A DNA stretch of 44,847 nucleotides from Roseofilum halophilum BLCC-M91 (GCF_030068445.1 NZ_JAQPOK010000122.1:1-44847), one strand, 5' to 3'. Positions 32,758 to 42,204 are shown, counted from the stretch's first letter. Notes: generated by a model not told the origin, from the letters alone. Translations and numbers: made by a program.

Positions 32758-34701
32758 ATGCATAGTATTCTTAAAGCCGTCGATCGCATCCTAGACACCC
32801 GTCCCGATACCCTAGACTTTCGAGATAAACTCTACGAAGCCACCCTCGTGGAAGTTCCGGCTCGCATCGACTTGGAAGAATACATGAAATGGAATATTCC
32901 CATCCTCGATCAAGGACGGGAAGGAGCGTGTACTGGGTTTGCTTTGGCTACGGTTGCCCATTATTTACTCACGAAACGCTACGGTTTAAAAAATTTGACT
33001 CAAGTTAGCCCCTGGATGTTATACGCCATGGCCAAGCGCTATGATGAATGGCCGGGCGAAGACTACGAAGGATCGAGTGCCAGGGGAGCCATGAAAGCTT
33101 GGCATAAACACGGAGTGTGTAGCGATCGCATCTGGACTCATCGCTCCGGAAAAGTGAAACGAGACCTAAACGACTCCCAAGCCTCGGATGCTGCCCAACG
33201 CCCCCTAGGAGCCTATTACCGGGTCAACCATAAAGACTTGGTAGCCATGCATAGTGCGATCGCCGAAGTCGGTGTCCTCTATGCCACCGGCCTCGTCCAT
33301 GAAGGATGGGAACAAATTGGATCAGATGGAGTAATTCCCCTGAAAAAAACCATCCGAGGCGGCCATGCTTTTGCCCTCGTTGGCTATGATGAACGGGGCT
33401 TTTGGTTCCAAAACTCCTGGGGCAACAGTTGGGGAAAAAACGGCTTTGCCCTGATTACCTATGATGATTGGCTGATCAACGGAACCGATGTGTGGGTGGC
33501 GCGTCTAGGCGTTCCCGTGATCCTCAACAACCCCATTCCCAGACAACCCAAACAACTCAGTGGTCTGCAAAAAACCAGCGCCTATATCTATCAAGACCTA
33601 CGTCCCCACCTCATCAGTATTGGCGCAGATGGGGCATTAAGCGACAATGGAACCTATGCCAGTTCCTCGGAAGCTCTCCAACGGATGTTAATCGAAGATT
33701 TTCCCCGCATTACCAAATCTTGGCAGAAAAAACGCCTCTGTCTCTTTGCTCCAGGAGGCTTACAGTCCAAAGACCAGGTGGTTGAAGCGCTCACCGACTT
33801 GCGGCAGATATTCCTCAATCAAGAAATTTATCCCCTCGCTTTCCTCTGGAATACTGAGTATGGGGCGACCTTAACCCAGATTCTGGAAAATTGCTTAAAA
33901 CAGCGCCGACCGGAAGGTACAGTAGAAGAGAATCAGGACTTTATGCTCGATCGCCTCGATGATGCCCTAGAACCCCTGGTGCGTCCAGAGGGCAGTCTGC
34001 AATGGAGCATCCTGAAAACGAAAGCCCTGCAAGCGGCAAAAGTCTACAATGGGGCGATTCGCTTAACCTTGGAATTTATCAATCAATTGCAAAAACAAGA
34101 GCCGAATCTAGAAATTCATCTCATCGGCCATAGTGTAGGCAGTCTGCTCTTAGAACCCTTGGTACAACTGTTAACCACACAGGGCTTAATTGGCGGTTCT
34201 CTGCTTGCGGGGGATGTGGGCTATGGTCAGGCGATCGCCTCCTGTACCCTCTGGGCCCCTGCATCTACTCTATCGGCCTTTCATCAAAGCTATGGCCAGG
34301 CGATCGCCAACGACAAGATCGGTAAATTTACCCTCTTTACCCTCACCGATGATGCGGAAAAGAACGACCACTGCGCGAACCTTTATCATCGGTCTCTGCT
34401 CTATTTGATTGCCCATAGCTTAGAAGAAAAACCCCGCATTCCCTTCTCCCCTACCCATGCTCAAGGAACGGCGATCGCCGGAATGGAGACCTTTATCCGC
34501 CAAGATGAACAACTGCAAGACTCGATTGCCTCTGGGAAAGTCGATTGGATTTTAGCCCCCAATACCGGTTCCCAAGGCGATCGATTCCATTGTAGCGCTC
34601 GTACCCATCAAGGATTTGCCCAAGATCGAGCCACCTTAAAAGCCACCTTAGCCCGTATTCTCAGGGAACCGGAACCAGAGGAGAGCCAAGAAAGCGATTA
34701 A
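32758..34701 (+). CDS. Papain-like (C1) peptidase fused to an alpha/beta-hydrolase-like domain
   Basis: A 647-residue cytosolic-looking protein with no signal peptide. The N-terminal C1 domain (about 15-260) has C58 in GREGACTGFA, H203 in GGHAFALVGYD and N219 in QNSWGNSWGKNGFA. The C-terminal half (about 275-640) looks like an alpha/beta hydrolase: LIGHSVGSLLLEP with the nucleophile elbow Ser at 459 (G-x-S-x-G), DD in LTDDAEKND, and a late His in FHCSARTHQGF. Both active sites look complete. A protease joined to a lipase or esterase-like enzyme is unusual. Its stop codon overlaps the stop of the convergent moeA by four bases. It is separate from the island but shares the papain theme. Confidence 0.85.
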   Translation: MHSILKAVDRILDTRPDTLDFRDKLYEATLVEVPARIDLEEYMKWNIPILDQGREGACTGFALATVAHYLLTKRYGLKNLTQVSPWMLYAMAKRYDEWPGEDYEGSSARGAMKAWHKHGVCSDRIWTHRSGKVKRDLNDSQASDAAQRPLGAYYRVNHKDLVAMHSAIAEVGVLYATGLVHEGWEQIGSDGVIPLKKTIRGGHAFALVGYDERGFWFQNSWGNSWGKNGFALITYDDWLINGTDVWVARLGVPVILNNPIPRQPKQLSGLQKTSAYIYQDLRPHLISIGADGALSDNGTYASSSEALQRMLIEDFPRITKSWQKKRLCLFAPGGLQSKDQVVEALTDLRQIFLNQEIYPLAFLWNTEYGATLTQILENCLKQRRPEGTVEENQDFMLDRLDDALEPLVRPEGSLQWSILKTKALQAAKVYNGAIRLTLEFINQLQKQEPNLEIHLIGHSVGSLLLEPLVQLLTTQGLIGGSLLAGDVGYGQAIASCTLWAPASTLSAFHQSYGQAIANDKIGKFTLFTLTDDAEKNDHCANLYHRSLLYLIAHSLEEKPRIPFSPTHAQGTAIAGMETFIRQDEQLQDSIASGKVDWILAPNTGSQGDRFHCSARTHQGFAQDRATLKATLARILREPEPEESQESD

Positions 34702-35936
34702 ATAGCCAGCACTTGCACCCATTCCCCTGGATGAATCCGATCTTTGCCTGCGGGAATGACAGCAAACCCGGTGGTTCCGGCTACATTAATTAAATTGGCG
34801 GAAATTTGTAAACCGGGGGCTAAATCAAACTCACAGCCTTGGGGAGTATAGGTTAAGTTGCCCCAAACATAGGTTTCTCTGGGGCCGCCGCGCAATAAAC
34901 AGCGATTTTGGGCTAAGATAAATTTCGGTTGCCATCCACTGCTATAACCGGATAATTTTTTCAGCGCCGGTTGGACAAATCGCCAAAAACAAACTAGGGC
35001 CGAAACGGGATTTCCAGGGAGACCAAAATAATATGAACAACTGGGAATTGAGCTTTGGGGAAATGTGGCAAAGGTTAAGGGTTTACCGGGTTTAATCTTC
35101 ACTTTGGTGACGTGGAGAGTTGCGCCTAAGTCCTGCAAAATGCGGTCAATATAATCATATTCCCCGACAGAAACGCCGCCAGAAGAAATAATTACATCCA
35201 CTATGGATAAGGCTCCAGAAATGGCTTTTTGAGTGGCTTCTGGGTCATCGGGGATAATGCCAAAACAATGGGGAATGCCGCCTAATTGGGCAATTCCGGC
35301 AGCGATCGCATATTGATTAGAATCTACAATCTGACCGGGTGCTAAGGGGCGATCGCAAGCAACCAATTCATTCCCTGTCGCAAAAACAGCCACTCTGGGG
35401 CGACGATACACGGAAACTTGGTTACATTGAGCCGCCGCTAGAATAGCGACTTCGGGCATATTAATCGGTATTCCTGACTGGAGTAAAATATTACCCGCTT
35501 GATAAAAACTGCCCTGTTTGCGGATAAATTCCCCGGATTTAGGAGCCGCCAACACCGAAACTTTTTTCCCTTCTAGTTTCGTATTTTCTTGCATGACGAT
35601 GGTATCTGCACCAGCCGGAATCATCGCCCCGGTAAAAATGCGGGCAGCTTGCCCGCGATCTAGGGTAAAAGCCGGTACTTTTCCGGCGGGGACTTCCCCC
35701 ACCACATCTAAAAGCACCGGCTTTTCTGGGGAAGACTCGCGCACATCCAGATAGCGGACAGCGTAGCCATCCATAGCCGAATTGTCCCAATGGGGAAAAT
35801 CCAAGTTGCTGGTTACGGGACTCGAAAGTACGCGCCCCCTAGCTTCATCCAGGGTAACCATTTGCGACTCAGTTTCGGGGTTGAGGGGATGAATTTGATT
35901 GAGGATTAAACGTTCAGCTTCAGCAACAGGTAGCAT
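34698..35936 (-). CDS. moeA: Molybdopterin molybdenumtransferase MoeA
   Basis: Inserts molybdate into adenylated molybdopterin in molybdenum-cofactor synthesis. Visible family features are LPVAEAERLIL at the start, DNSAMDGYAVR (substrate site), RIFTGAMIPAGADTIVMQE, VISSGGVSVGEYDY in the MPT-binding domain, and KPGKPLTF followed by FGLPGNPVSALV. The C-terminal domain is complete, ending PGEWVQVLAI. I use the ATG at 35936 because homologues start there; an ATG at 35957 would add seven residues. No other cofactor genes lie nearby. Its 3' end overlaps the convergent papain/hydrolase gene within TTAA. Confidence 0.95.
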   Translation of the reverse strand: MLPVAEAERLILNQIHPLNPETESQMVTLDEARGRVLSSPVTSNLDFPHWDNSAMDGYAVRYLDVRESSPEKPVLLDVVGEVPAGKVPAFTLDRGQAARIFTGAMIPAGADTIVMQENTKLEGKKVSVLAAPKSGEFIRKQGSFYQAGNILLQSGIPINMPEVAILAAAQCNQVSVYRRPRVAVFATGNELVACDRPLAPGQIVDSNQYAIAAGIAQLGGIPHCFGIIPDDPEATQKAISGALSIVDVIISSGGVSVGEYDYIDRILQDLGATLHVTKVKIKPGKPLTFATFPQSSIPSCSYYFGLPGNPVSALVCFWRFVQPALKKLSGYSSGWQPKFILAQNRCLLRGGPRETYVWGNLTYTPQGCEFDLAPGLQISANLINVAGTTGFAVIPAGKDRIHPGEWVQVLAI

Positions 35937-35976
35937 GGTTAGGTAATGGGTCACCATTTTAGGGTTGTCACGGCAC

Positions 35977-36010
35977 TAGGGTGCGTTACGCTGTCGCTAA
36001 CACACCCTAC
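35977..36010. repeat. TAGGGTGCGTTA dyad repeat
   Basis: TAGGGTG and CACCCTA flank an inner CGTTACGCTGTCGCTAACA. This is a small cyanobacterial interspersed dyad of a different family from the GTAGGTTGGGTT repeats, lying upstream of moeA. Confidence 0.6.
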
Positions 36011-36049
36011 GATCTTTGACTGTATTGTGATAAACATCCTTGGCAGACA

Positions 36050-36439
36050 TCAGGATCGATCGGGTTGGGTTAAAAATTGTTTGAGTCTGAGCAAACTAAC
36101 GGTTTGGCCCAAATTGAGCGGTAGTAGGGTGACTCCTTCGAGTCGGGACTGTATCCATCCATCGCCCCACATCCATTCATGGAAGCCGTCAATGCCATGA
36201 CTCAGGAGTAAGCGTAAATGGCGATCGCCAGCCAAGTCAACCTGATGAGCGATCGCCACCGGCCCCACCTTACTGGTAAAGGTGACCCCTGCGCTCAACT
36301 GTTCGGGTAACCCCTCCGATAAAGTTTGGGGCCATAACCACTGACGTAGGCGATCGGGATACAACAGACTCTGGCGAATCTTAGCTTCAGAAGCCTCAAC
36401 TTCTATCCGTAACTGGCTCGATTGAAATGTCCCAAACAT
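36050..36439 (-). CDS. Conserved hypothetical protein, possible SRPBCC (START-like) fold
   Basis: A 129-residue soluble protein. The pattern of an N-terminal strand (SSQLRIEVEAS), a short helix (AKIRQSLLYPDRLRQWLWP), then alternating strands and a long C-terminal helix region (LGQTVSLLRLKQFLTQ) is what one expects of a small SRPBCC or polyketide-cyclase-like domain that binds hydrophobic ligands. No catalytic residues stand out. It is divergent from hslO with a 117-base gap that must hold both promoters. It resembles short conserved cyanobacterial proteins of unknown role; the fold call is tentative. Confidence 0.65.
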   Translation of the reverse strand: MFGTFQSSQLRIEVEASEAKIRQSLLYPDRLRQWLWPQTLSEGLPEQLSAGVTFTSKVGPVAIAHQVDLAGDRHLRLLLSHGIDGFHEWMWGDGWIQSRLEGVTLLPLNLGQTVSLLRLKQFLTQPDRS

Positions 36440-36495
36440 GCTATCTATCCCAATTGCAAGGGTTCCCTTCTCCAGTATGCCAGAGAGATTTGTCG

Positions 36496-36525
36496 TTTTG
36501 TAAAGCTCACTTCCCTGTTTAGAAT
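36496..36525 (+). promoter_or_regulatory. Candidate promoter of hslO
   Basis: TTTTGT at 36496 and TAGAAT at 36520 are separated by 18 bases, giving a plausible sigma-70 type promoter about 30 bases before the hslO start. A ribosome site TAAGGGG follows at 36546. Confidence 0.3.
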
Positions 36526-36556
36526 AAAGAAAGTGTAAAGAAATGTAAGGGGTTTT

Positions 36557-37459
36557 ATGGTAGACCAGCTAATTCGGGCCACAGCAGCCAATGGCGGTAT
36601 TCGAGCAGTAGGAGTCATTACCACCCGCCTCACGGATGAGGCTCGTAAACGGCATAATCTGTCCTATGTGGCGACAGCAGCCCTGGGACGCACGATGACC
36701 GGCGGACTCTTACTGGCTTCGAGCATGAAACGGCCGGGATCGCGGGTGACCATTAAAGTGAATGGTAATGGGCCATTGGGTTCGATTTTAGTCGATGCGG
36801 GTTTAGATGGGAAAGTGCGCGGTTATGTCCATCATCCCCATGTGGAATTACCGCCCAATGACAAGGGTAAACTCGATGTTGGTGGCGCAGTGGGCCAGGA
36901 AGGCTATTTATATGTGGTACGGGATGTGGGCTATGGTTATCCCTACTCCACCACAGTAGAATTAGTCTCTGGAGAAATTGGTGAGGATTTAACCCATTAT
37001 TTGGCAACCTCTGAACAAACCCCTTCGGCTCTGATTTTGGGGGTCTTTGTGGATGCCGATGGGGTACAAGCGGCTGGGGGGCTGTTGCTGCAAGTGTTGC
37101 CGAAAGCAGCCGAAGATGAGAGTTTGGTGAGTGCCTTAGAATCCCGTTTTTCTCAGTTATCCGGGTTTACGCCCCTGCTCCGGGCTAATAAAACGCTGCC
37201 GGAAATTTTTCAGGATCTCTTAGGGGATTTCGATCTGCATATTTTCCCAGAAACTCAGATGGTGCAATTTTCTTGTCCCTGTTCCGTGAATCGAGTGTTA
37301 GGGGCTTTAAAATTGCTGGGACAGACGGAATTGCAAGATATGATTGAAAACGATGAGGGTGCAGAAGCCACTTGTGAATTTTGTCAGGAAATCTATCAGG
37401 TGAACTCGGATCAATTGGCAGAACTGATTGAAGATTTAAAAACCAATACGGGTTCTTAA
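36557..37459 (+). CDS. hslO: Hsp33 redox-regulated chaperone
   Basis: A cytosolic holdase chaperone switched on by oxidation of four zinc-bound cysteines. The cysteines are C240 and C242 (SCPCS) and C273 and C276 (CEFC), the expected CxC and CxxC pairs. The N-terminal domain shows the family start VDQLIRATAANGGIRA and GGLLLASSMKRPGSRVTIKVNGNGPLG. Length is 300 residues, normal for the family. TAAGGGG lies a few bases before the ATG. It is divergent from the small SRPBCC-like gene. No neighbouring heat-shock gene is present. Confidence 0.95.
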   Translation: MVDQLIRATAANGGIRAVGVITTRLTDEARKRHNLSYVATAALGRTMTGGLLLASSMKRPGSRVTIKVNGNGPLGSILVDAGLDGKVRGYVHHPHVELPPNDKGKLDVGGAVGQEGYLYVVRDVGYGYPYSTTVELVSGEIGEDLTHYLATSEQTPSALILGVFVDADGVQAAGGLLLQVLPKAAEDESLVSALESRFSQLSGFTPLLRANKTLPEIFQDLLGDFDLHIFPETQMVQFSCPCSVNRVLGALKLLGQTELQDMIENDEGAEATCEFCQEIYQVNSDQLAELIEDLKTNTGS

Positions 37460-37616
37460 GCAGCTAACCCGAATTTATATTCAGGATCGATCGGTTGGCG
37501 TTTCTGGACGGCAACGGTAGGATAAGAACACCCTTAATCTCCTTTTAATCTGCTTTTTTCGTTGGCGATCGCCTGAATTGCCCCCATAATATAGCAAGTC
37601 TTGACAAACTGGCCCT

Positions 37617-39707
37617 ATGAATTCTCCATCCCATACCCCCAACTCCAATCTCAAGGTTCAGACCATTGGCCCTCAATCCTGGTTATTCTGGATTGCCCTG
37701 ATTATCCTTGTGCCAGGAGGTTTAGGGTTTTTAAGTATCTTGACTTTGCTGAAATTGCCCAAGTTACCGAACTGCGACCAAGTTCAATGGGCAACAGCTT
37801 CGGCTTCCCTGCGCTTGCATTGTGCGGAAATGGCGGCTCAAGAGCAGACGGGAGAAGGGTATTTAGAGGCGATCGAAATTGTAAATGCTTTGCCCATGGA
37901 TCATCCTTTGCGCCCTCGAATTAATCAATCAATTGAGGATTGGGCAGAAAATATGCTGGTTTTGGGGGATATGCTGTTTGAACAGGGGAAGTTGCAAGAG
38001 GCGATCGCCACAGCCCAAAATATTCCCAGTAATACCACGGCATCAGGTCTGGTGAATAATCGCCTGGAGCGCTGGCGGGCTTTATGGGAAAAGGCGGAAG
38101 GGATTTATGAAGAAACAGAAGCATTGATCCGCAAACGACAATGGACGCAGGCGTTCCGCAAAGCAACGAGATTGCTGGAAATTAATAACGTCTATTGGTC
38201 GGAAACCCGCTATCAGGAGTTGACCCAATTGATCCAAACTGCTCGTCGGGATGGTCAAACGTTGGTTGAGGCCGAAGATTTGGCCGACTTGGGCACGGTG
38301 GAGGATTTGCTCAAGGCGATTGCTTTGATGGAGAAGGTGGAGAAGTCGAGTTATTTGTATGGAGAGGCTCAAAATCTGATCCGTAAGGTAGGTCGCCAGA
38401 TGATGGAATTGGCACAAGAGCAGTTAGAACTTGAAGATGCCCAAGGGGCGATCGCCATTGCGGCTAAAATTCCGGCTACTGCCCAAATGGAGAAACAGGT
38501 AGAGGATTTTACGGTTTTGGCTAAAGCCCATCAATTGACCTGGAGTAATACGGTTTCAGGATTAGAAAAGGCGATCGCTGGGGCCCAACAAATTGATATT
38601 AAACGACCCCTCTATGGCAAGGCCCAATATTTTATCTCTCGATGGCAACGGGATATTGAAGATGTGGCGCGGTTGGAAAAAGCCCGCCATCTAGCCAGTT
38701 CTGGCGGAGTCAACGATCTAGCTAAAGCGGTGGCGGAGGTGTCCTTAATTTCTACCAATGCGCCCCGCTATGAGGAAGCCTCTACCCTGCTCAATACCTG
38801 GAATGCCGAAATCCAAACGATTGAAGACCGGCCGTACTTAAATCGGGCTGAATCTTTGGCCATCGGAGGGACTCTAGACGATTTGCGATCGGCCATTCGG
38901 GAAGCGAGTATGATTAGTCCGGGTCGCAGTCTCTATCATCAAGCCCAAGATAAAATTGACCGTTGGCAAGACCAAGTGGAGCGCATTGAAGATCGGCCCT
39001 ATTTAAATAATGCCCAAAGTTTGGCCTTTGCTGGGGATGCTCTCTCCCTACAATCTGCTATTAATGAAGCCCGACGCATTTCTCCAGGACGGGCGCTCTA
39101 TCCCCAAGCTCAGGAGAAAATCCGCATGTGGACGAATCAGTTAGAGCTACTCGAAGATAGACCCTATCTGGATCGAGCGCGAAATTATGCCAATATGGGC
39201 GATCTCAGTGGGGCGATCGCCACTGCGGGGCAAATTTCCCCCGGTCGCGCCCTTTCCGGTGAAGCCAATGATTTAATTGATGATTGGCAATGGCAACTCA
39301 GAGGTCGGGATAATTTGCAAACAGCTCAACAAATCGCGGCTAAAGGTTCACCCGAAGACCTAGCAGCCGCCATTAACCGCGTCCAACAAGTGCCTTGGGA
39401 ACATCCCTTACGTCAAAGTGCTGAACAAGAAATGACTCGTTGGGGACAACAATTACTGAATTTAGCCCAAGCTCGATCCAGTTACGATCTGCCAGGGGCG
39501 ATCGCCATTGCCGCTAAAATTCCTCCGAGTCATAGCCTCTATTCCAGCGCCCAATCCCAGATTACAGTCTGGGAAGCCCGTCTTGCTCCTCCCATCTATA
39601 CCCCAGAACCTGCGCCCCCAGAACCCGATGCACCAGAGTCTGTTGCTCCAGTACCGGGACTCGAAGTTCTACCGATTTCTAATCCGAACTCAGAATCAGA
39701 GCGTTAA
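37617..39707 (+). CDS. Membrane-anchored helical-repeat protein
   Basis: A 696-residue protein of unknown function. One transmembrane helix lies near residues 22-46; the rest is a long array of helical repeats of about 57 residues. The best copies (about 400-570) share DRPYL-N-A followed by a DL--AI-EA--ISPGR-LY-QAQ-KI--W pattern. Earlier and later units are more degenerate. The C-terminal 40 residues are Pro/Glu-rich. The architecture is TPR-like and suits a scaffold facing cytosol or periplasm. Related cyanobacterial proteins are often labelled as chromosome-segregation ATPase-like, but no ATPase motif is present. Its stop overlaps the convergent DUF1232 gene inside TTAA. Confidence 0.75.
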   Translation: MNSPSHTPNSNLKVQTIGPQSWLFWIALIILVPGGLGFLSILTLLKLPKLPNCDQVQWATASASLRLHCAEMAAQEQTGEGYLEAIEIVNALPMDHPLRPRINQSIEDWAENMLVLGDMLFEQGKLQEAIATAQNIPSNTTASGLVNNRLERWRALWEKAEGIYEETEALIRKRQWTQAFRKATRLLEINNVYWSETRYQELTQLIQTARRDGQTLVEAEDLADLGTVEDLLKAIALMEKVEKSSYLYGEAQNLIRKVGRQMMELAQEQLELEDAQGAIAIAAKIPATAQMEKQVEDFTVLAKAHQLTWSNTVSGLEKAIAGAQQIDIKRPLYGKAQYFISRWQRDIEDVARLEKARHLASSGGVNDLAKAVAEVSLISTNAPRYEEASTLLNTWNAEIQTIEDRPYLNRAESLAIGGTLDDLRSAIREASMISPGRSLYHQAQDKIDRWQDQVERIEDRPYLNNAQSLAFAGDALSLQSAINEARRISPGRALYPQAQEKIRMWTNQLELLEDRPYLDRARNYANMGDLSGAIATAGQISPGRALSGEANDLIDDWQWQLRGRDNLQTAQQIAAKGSPEDLAAAINRVQQVPWEHPLRQSAEQEMTRWGQQLLNLAQARSSYDLPGAIAIAAKIPPSHSLYSSAQSQITVWEARLAPPIYTPEPAPPEPDAPESVAPVPGLEVLPISNPNSESER

Positions 39708-40006
39708 TCAAGGGAAACTGCATCCACATCAACCGTGTTTTGGGGAGCGCTTTCGTCACTGGAGGAGGTGGTCGCTGATGGCTGTTTGGCTTTCACTCGG
39801 TCTAAAATCAATTGGGAGACCTCGGAAAGCAAAATTACCATGACGGCCACATCATCAATTTGACCGGCGATCGGAAACACATCCGGGGAAATATCTAGAG
39901 GGCTGAAAATATAAACCAATGTCCCCAGAATAATCCACCAGCGATACTGGGGATTGCGAATCATATTTCGATACCAGGTGTACAGGGATTGAATGGGGTT
40001 GCTCAT
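39704..40006 (-). CDS. DUF1232 (YkvA-like) membrane protein
   Basis: A 100-residue protein of the DUF1232 family. The signature is clear: RWWIILGTLVYIFSPLDISPD followed by FPIAGQIDDVAVMVILL, forming one or two membrane helices around the conserved SPLDxxPD and DD residues. The C-terminal tail is acidic. The ATG at 40006 gives MSNPIQ; a TTG at 40024 is in frame but less likely. The family's function is unknown; members are small inner-membrane proteins. It converges on the helical-repeat gene with a four-base overlap at the stop codons. Confidence 0.85.
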   Translation of the reverse strand: MSNPIQSLYTWYRNMIRNPQYRWWIILGTLVYIFSPLDISPDVFPIAGQIDDVAVMVILLSEVSQLILDRVKAKQPSATTSSSDESAPQNTVDVDAVSLD

Positions 40007-40202
40007 AGGATCGTTTTCTCTCAATGCCTCTATTGTGGCAAACTCTTATCTAAAATGCGGGTAAGGATTACCCCACCTAGCTCCACCGGAAGCAAAAACC
40101 CGATCGCAAACTCCGAACACCCGAAATTTCACCCTAAAATGTAAGACAATCGAAGAACACCGATCCATTATCCAGCGTTTAGGCACAGAGAACCAGACAA
40201 CC

Positions 40203-40904
40203 ATGACGATCGCAGAAATTTTAGAGAAGGGGGGGTTAACCATTGGCCCATTGCTGTTCTTATCCGTACTTGCCCTCAGTACGATTATTGAACGGTTGTG
40301 GTTTTGGTGGACAGTTTTAACTAAGGAAAAAGAACTGATCGAGCAAATTCTAGAAGCCGCACGGGAAGACTGGAGAACTGCGCCAGAAATTGCCCGACGC
40401 GCCAGCGATCAACCCGTCGGTCGGTTTCTCTATGCTCCGCTAAGGATCAGAAATGCCGATCCAGAGGCCTTTCGTTTAGCCTTGGAAGCAGCAGCCGATG
40501 ATGAACTAGCAGCCATGCGTCGGGGGGATAAAATCCTAGAAGCGGTGATTTCCCTCTCTCCCATGTTGGGACTCCTGGGAACGGTATTAGGGTTGATTAA
40601 TTCCTTAGGCTCCATTCGTATTGGGGATTTAGCCACTGCCTCCACCCGTGGCGTAACCTTGGGGATTGGTGAAGCGTTAATTAGTACCGCCGTGGGTTTG
40701 GTGATTGCGATTACTGCTGTGGCCTTTTACCGCTTGTTTCAAGGCTTGATTTTTATGCAAGTGAAACTCTTTCGCCGCGCTGGAAGTGAGTTAGAGCTGT
40801 TGTATCGTCAATATTGGTCGGAGGAGGAAAGCAATTATTTGGAAAAAACGCCCCGCACGTTGGATAAAGGTTCCGTGCAAGCTGATGGTTCAGATGCGCC
40901 TTAG
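40203..40904 (+). CDS. MotA/TolQ/ExbB proton channel family protein
   Basis: A 233-residue inner-membrane protein with three predicted helices, near 17-34, 120-140 and 158-180. The conserved region [17 protein letters not shown] and the later [19 protein letters not shown] are typical of ExbB/TolQ proton channels that energise outer-membrane transport or envelope processes. No ExbD/TolR partner gene follows, although one normally does; the next gene is an unrelated reductase after 170 bases. It may work with a partner elsewhere. The cytoplasmic loop between the first and second helices is of usual length. Confidence 0.9.
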   Translation: MTIAEILEKGGLTIGPLLFLSVLALSTIIERLWFWWTVLTKEKELIEQILEAAREDWRTAPEIARRASDQPVGRFLYAPLRIRNADPEAFRLALEAAADDELAAMRRGDKILEAVISLSPMLGLLGTVLGLINSLGSIRIGDLATASTRGVTLGIGEALISTAVGLVIAITAVAFYRLFQGLIFMQVKLFRRAGSELELLYRQYWSEEESNYLEKTPRTLDKGSVQADGSDAP

Positions 40905-41035
40905 TGGGGGAATAGGGACTCTTGCTCTGAAGTTGGGTAAAATCGGTAGTTAAATGCTCTTTCCATGGGTGAGTCGAAGGACTTCTCACATTGTAGCACC
41001 TAAGATGTAATTGTGGTAGCCTATGCTTAGTAAAG

Positions 41036-41052
41036 CCGCCCTGGAAGGGCGG
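41036..41052. repeat. CCGCCC/GGGCGG hairpin, possible IS200/IS605-type end or terminator
   Basis: CCGCCC and GGGCGG with a TGGAA loop, followed by GGTTTCAGACCC. Such G/C hairpins with this flank occur at ends of IS200/IS605-like elements and their small derivatives in cyanobacteria. No transposase gene lies next to it. It could also terminate transcription from the ExbB-like gene. Confidence 0.4.
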
Positions 41053-41074
41053 GGTTTCAGACCCAATTTTTCTG

Positions 41075-41950
41075 ATGAAAAAACTACTCATTACCGGGGC
41101 AAGTGGCTTTTTAGGCTGGAATCTCTGCCAAATTGCCCAATCTAATTGGCAAGTTTACGGCACATATCATACCCATAGCCTCCCCTTACCCCAAATTCGT
41201 CTCACCCCCCTTAACCTCCTCGACTTCACCGCTCTAGAGGGCCTCTTCACCGATATTCAACCCGATGCTATCATCCATACTGCCGCCCAATCCAGCCCCA
41301 ACTATTGCCAAAACCATCCTCAAGAAACCGACAAAATTAACATTAACGCTGCCGTCGAAATTGCCCGACTCAGCGCCCAACTGCAAATTCCCTGCGTCTT
41401 TACCTCCACCGATCTCGTGTTTGATGGCACAAGCGCACCCTACCTAGAAAGCGATCGCCCTTCCCCCATTAACCATTATGGACAGCAAAAAGTAAAAGCA
41501 GAACAGGCAATGCGCCAGATCTATCCCCAAGTTACTATTTGTCGGATGCCCCTGATGTTTGGCGCTGCCCCTGCCCATGGGAGTAGTTTTATTCAACCCT
41601 TTATTCGCACCTTGCGATCCAATCAACCCCTCGCCCTCTTTACCGACGAATGGCGCACCCCCGTCAGCGCCACCACTGCTGCTCAGGGACTTCTGCTTGC
41701 CCTCAACCATCCAGGGGAACTGCTCCATCTCGGAGCCAATGAACGTATTTCTCGCTATGCATTTGGCCAACTCATGGCAGAATCCCTACACCTACCCACG
41801 GAATTCATCCAACCCGCCCGCCAACAGGATGTCCCCATGGCAGCGCCGCGCCCCCAGGATGTTTCCCTCGACAGCTCTAAAGCCTTTGCCCTCGGCTACA
41901 ATCCCCCACCCCTACAAGCCCAATTAGAGGCGCTCCAGGGGCAAGTTTAG
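41075..41950 (+). CDS. NAD(P)-dependent sugar reductase, RmlD family
   Basis: A 291-residue extended short-chain dehydrogenase resembling dTDP-4-dehydrorhamnose reductase (RmlD), which makes dTDP-L-rhamnose for surface polysaccharide. The nucleotide-binding loop is GASGFLG at 8-14. Y135 and K139 in NHYGQQKVKAE form the catalytic YxxxK pair, with TSTDLVFDG supplying the Ser/Thr. Typical RmlD segments IHTAAQSSP and RMPLMFG are present. There are no other rhamnose genes nearby, so the substrate could be another nucleotide sugar; SDR epimerases are an alternative. It follows a small palindrome 23 bases upstream. Confidence 0.85.
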   Translation: MKKLLITGASGFLGWNLCQIAQSNWQVYGTYHTHSLPLPQIRLTPLNLLDFTALEGLFTDIQPDAIIHTAAQSSPNYCQNHPQETDKININAAVEIARLSAQLQIPCVFTSTDLVFDGTSAPYLESDRPSPINHYGQQKVKAEQAMRQIYPQVTICRMPLMFGAAPAHGSSFIQPFIRTLRSNQPLALFTDEWRTPVSATTAAQGLLLALNHPGELLHLGANERISRYAFGQLMAESLHLPTEFIQPARQQDVPMAAPRPQDVSLDSSKAFALGYNPPPLQAQLEALQGQV

Positions 41951-42017
41951 GGGTTCAAAAACCCAGTTTTTTAAAATGCTAATTTAACCCAAGCTTGAGA
42001 ACTGCTCCGTTTAACCT

Positions 42018-42140
42018 ATGGCCAAACTTTTTAGCCCTCATTATGTTTGGCAACCTTATGAGGGTGAAGTCTATAATCCCTTAACCGCATCCCCAGATTT
42101 AAACAACCAGTTGAAAGAGCTTCTAGCATTTAGCAATTAA
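42018..42140 (+). CDS. Possible 40-residue small ORF
   Basis: A short reading frame starting MAKLFSPHYVWQPYEGEVY and ending LLAFSN, placed in the 254-base gap between the RmlD-like gene and the convergent pentapeptide gene. There is no obvious ribosome site. It could be a real small protein, or the decayed N-terminal end of a former gene. No homology is recognised. The rest of the gap shows nothing clear. Confidence 0.3.
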   Translation: MAKLFSPHYVWQPYEGEVYNPLTASPDLNNQLKELLAFSN

Positions 42141-42204
42141 CACTTATAGCCCTTTGCGCTGGTAATCGGTAAACGTTTTTTACTCTTGAAATCTGCTCTT
42201 TTCC

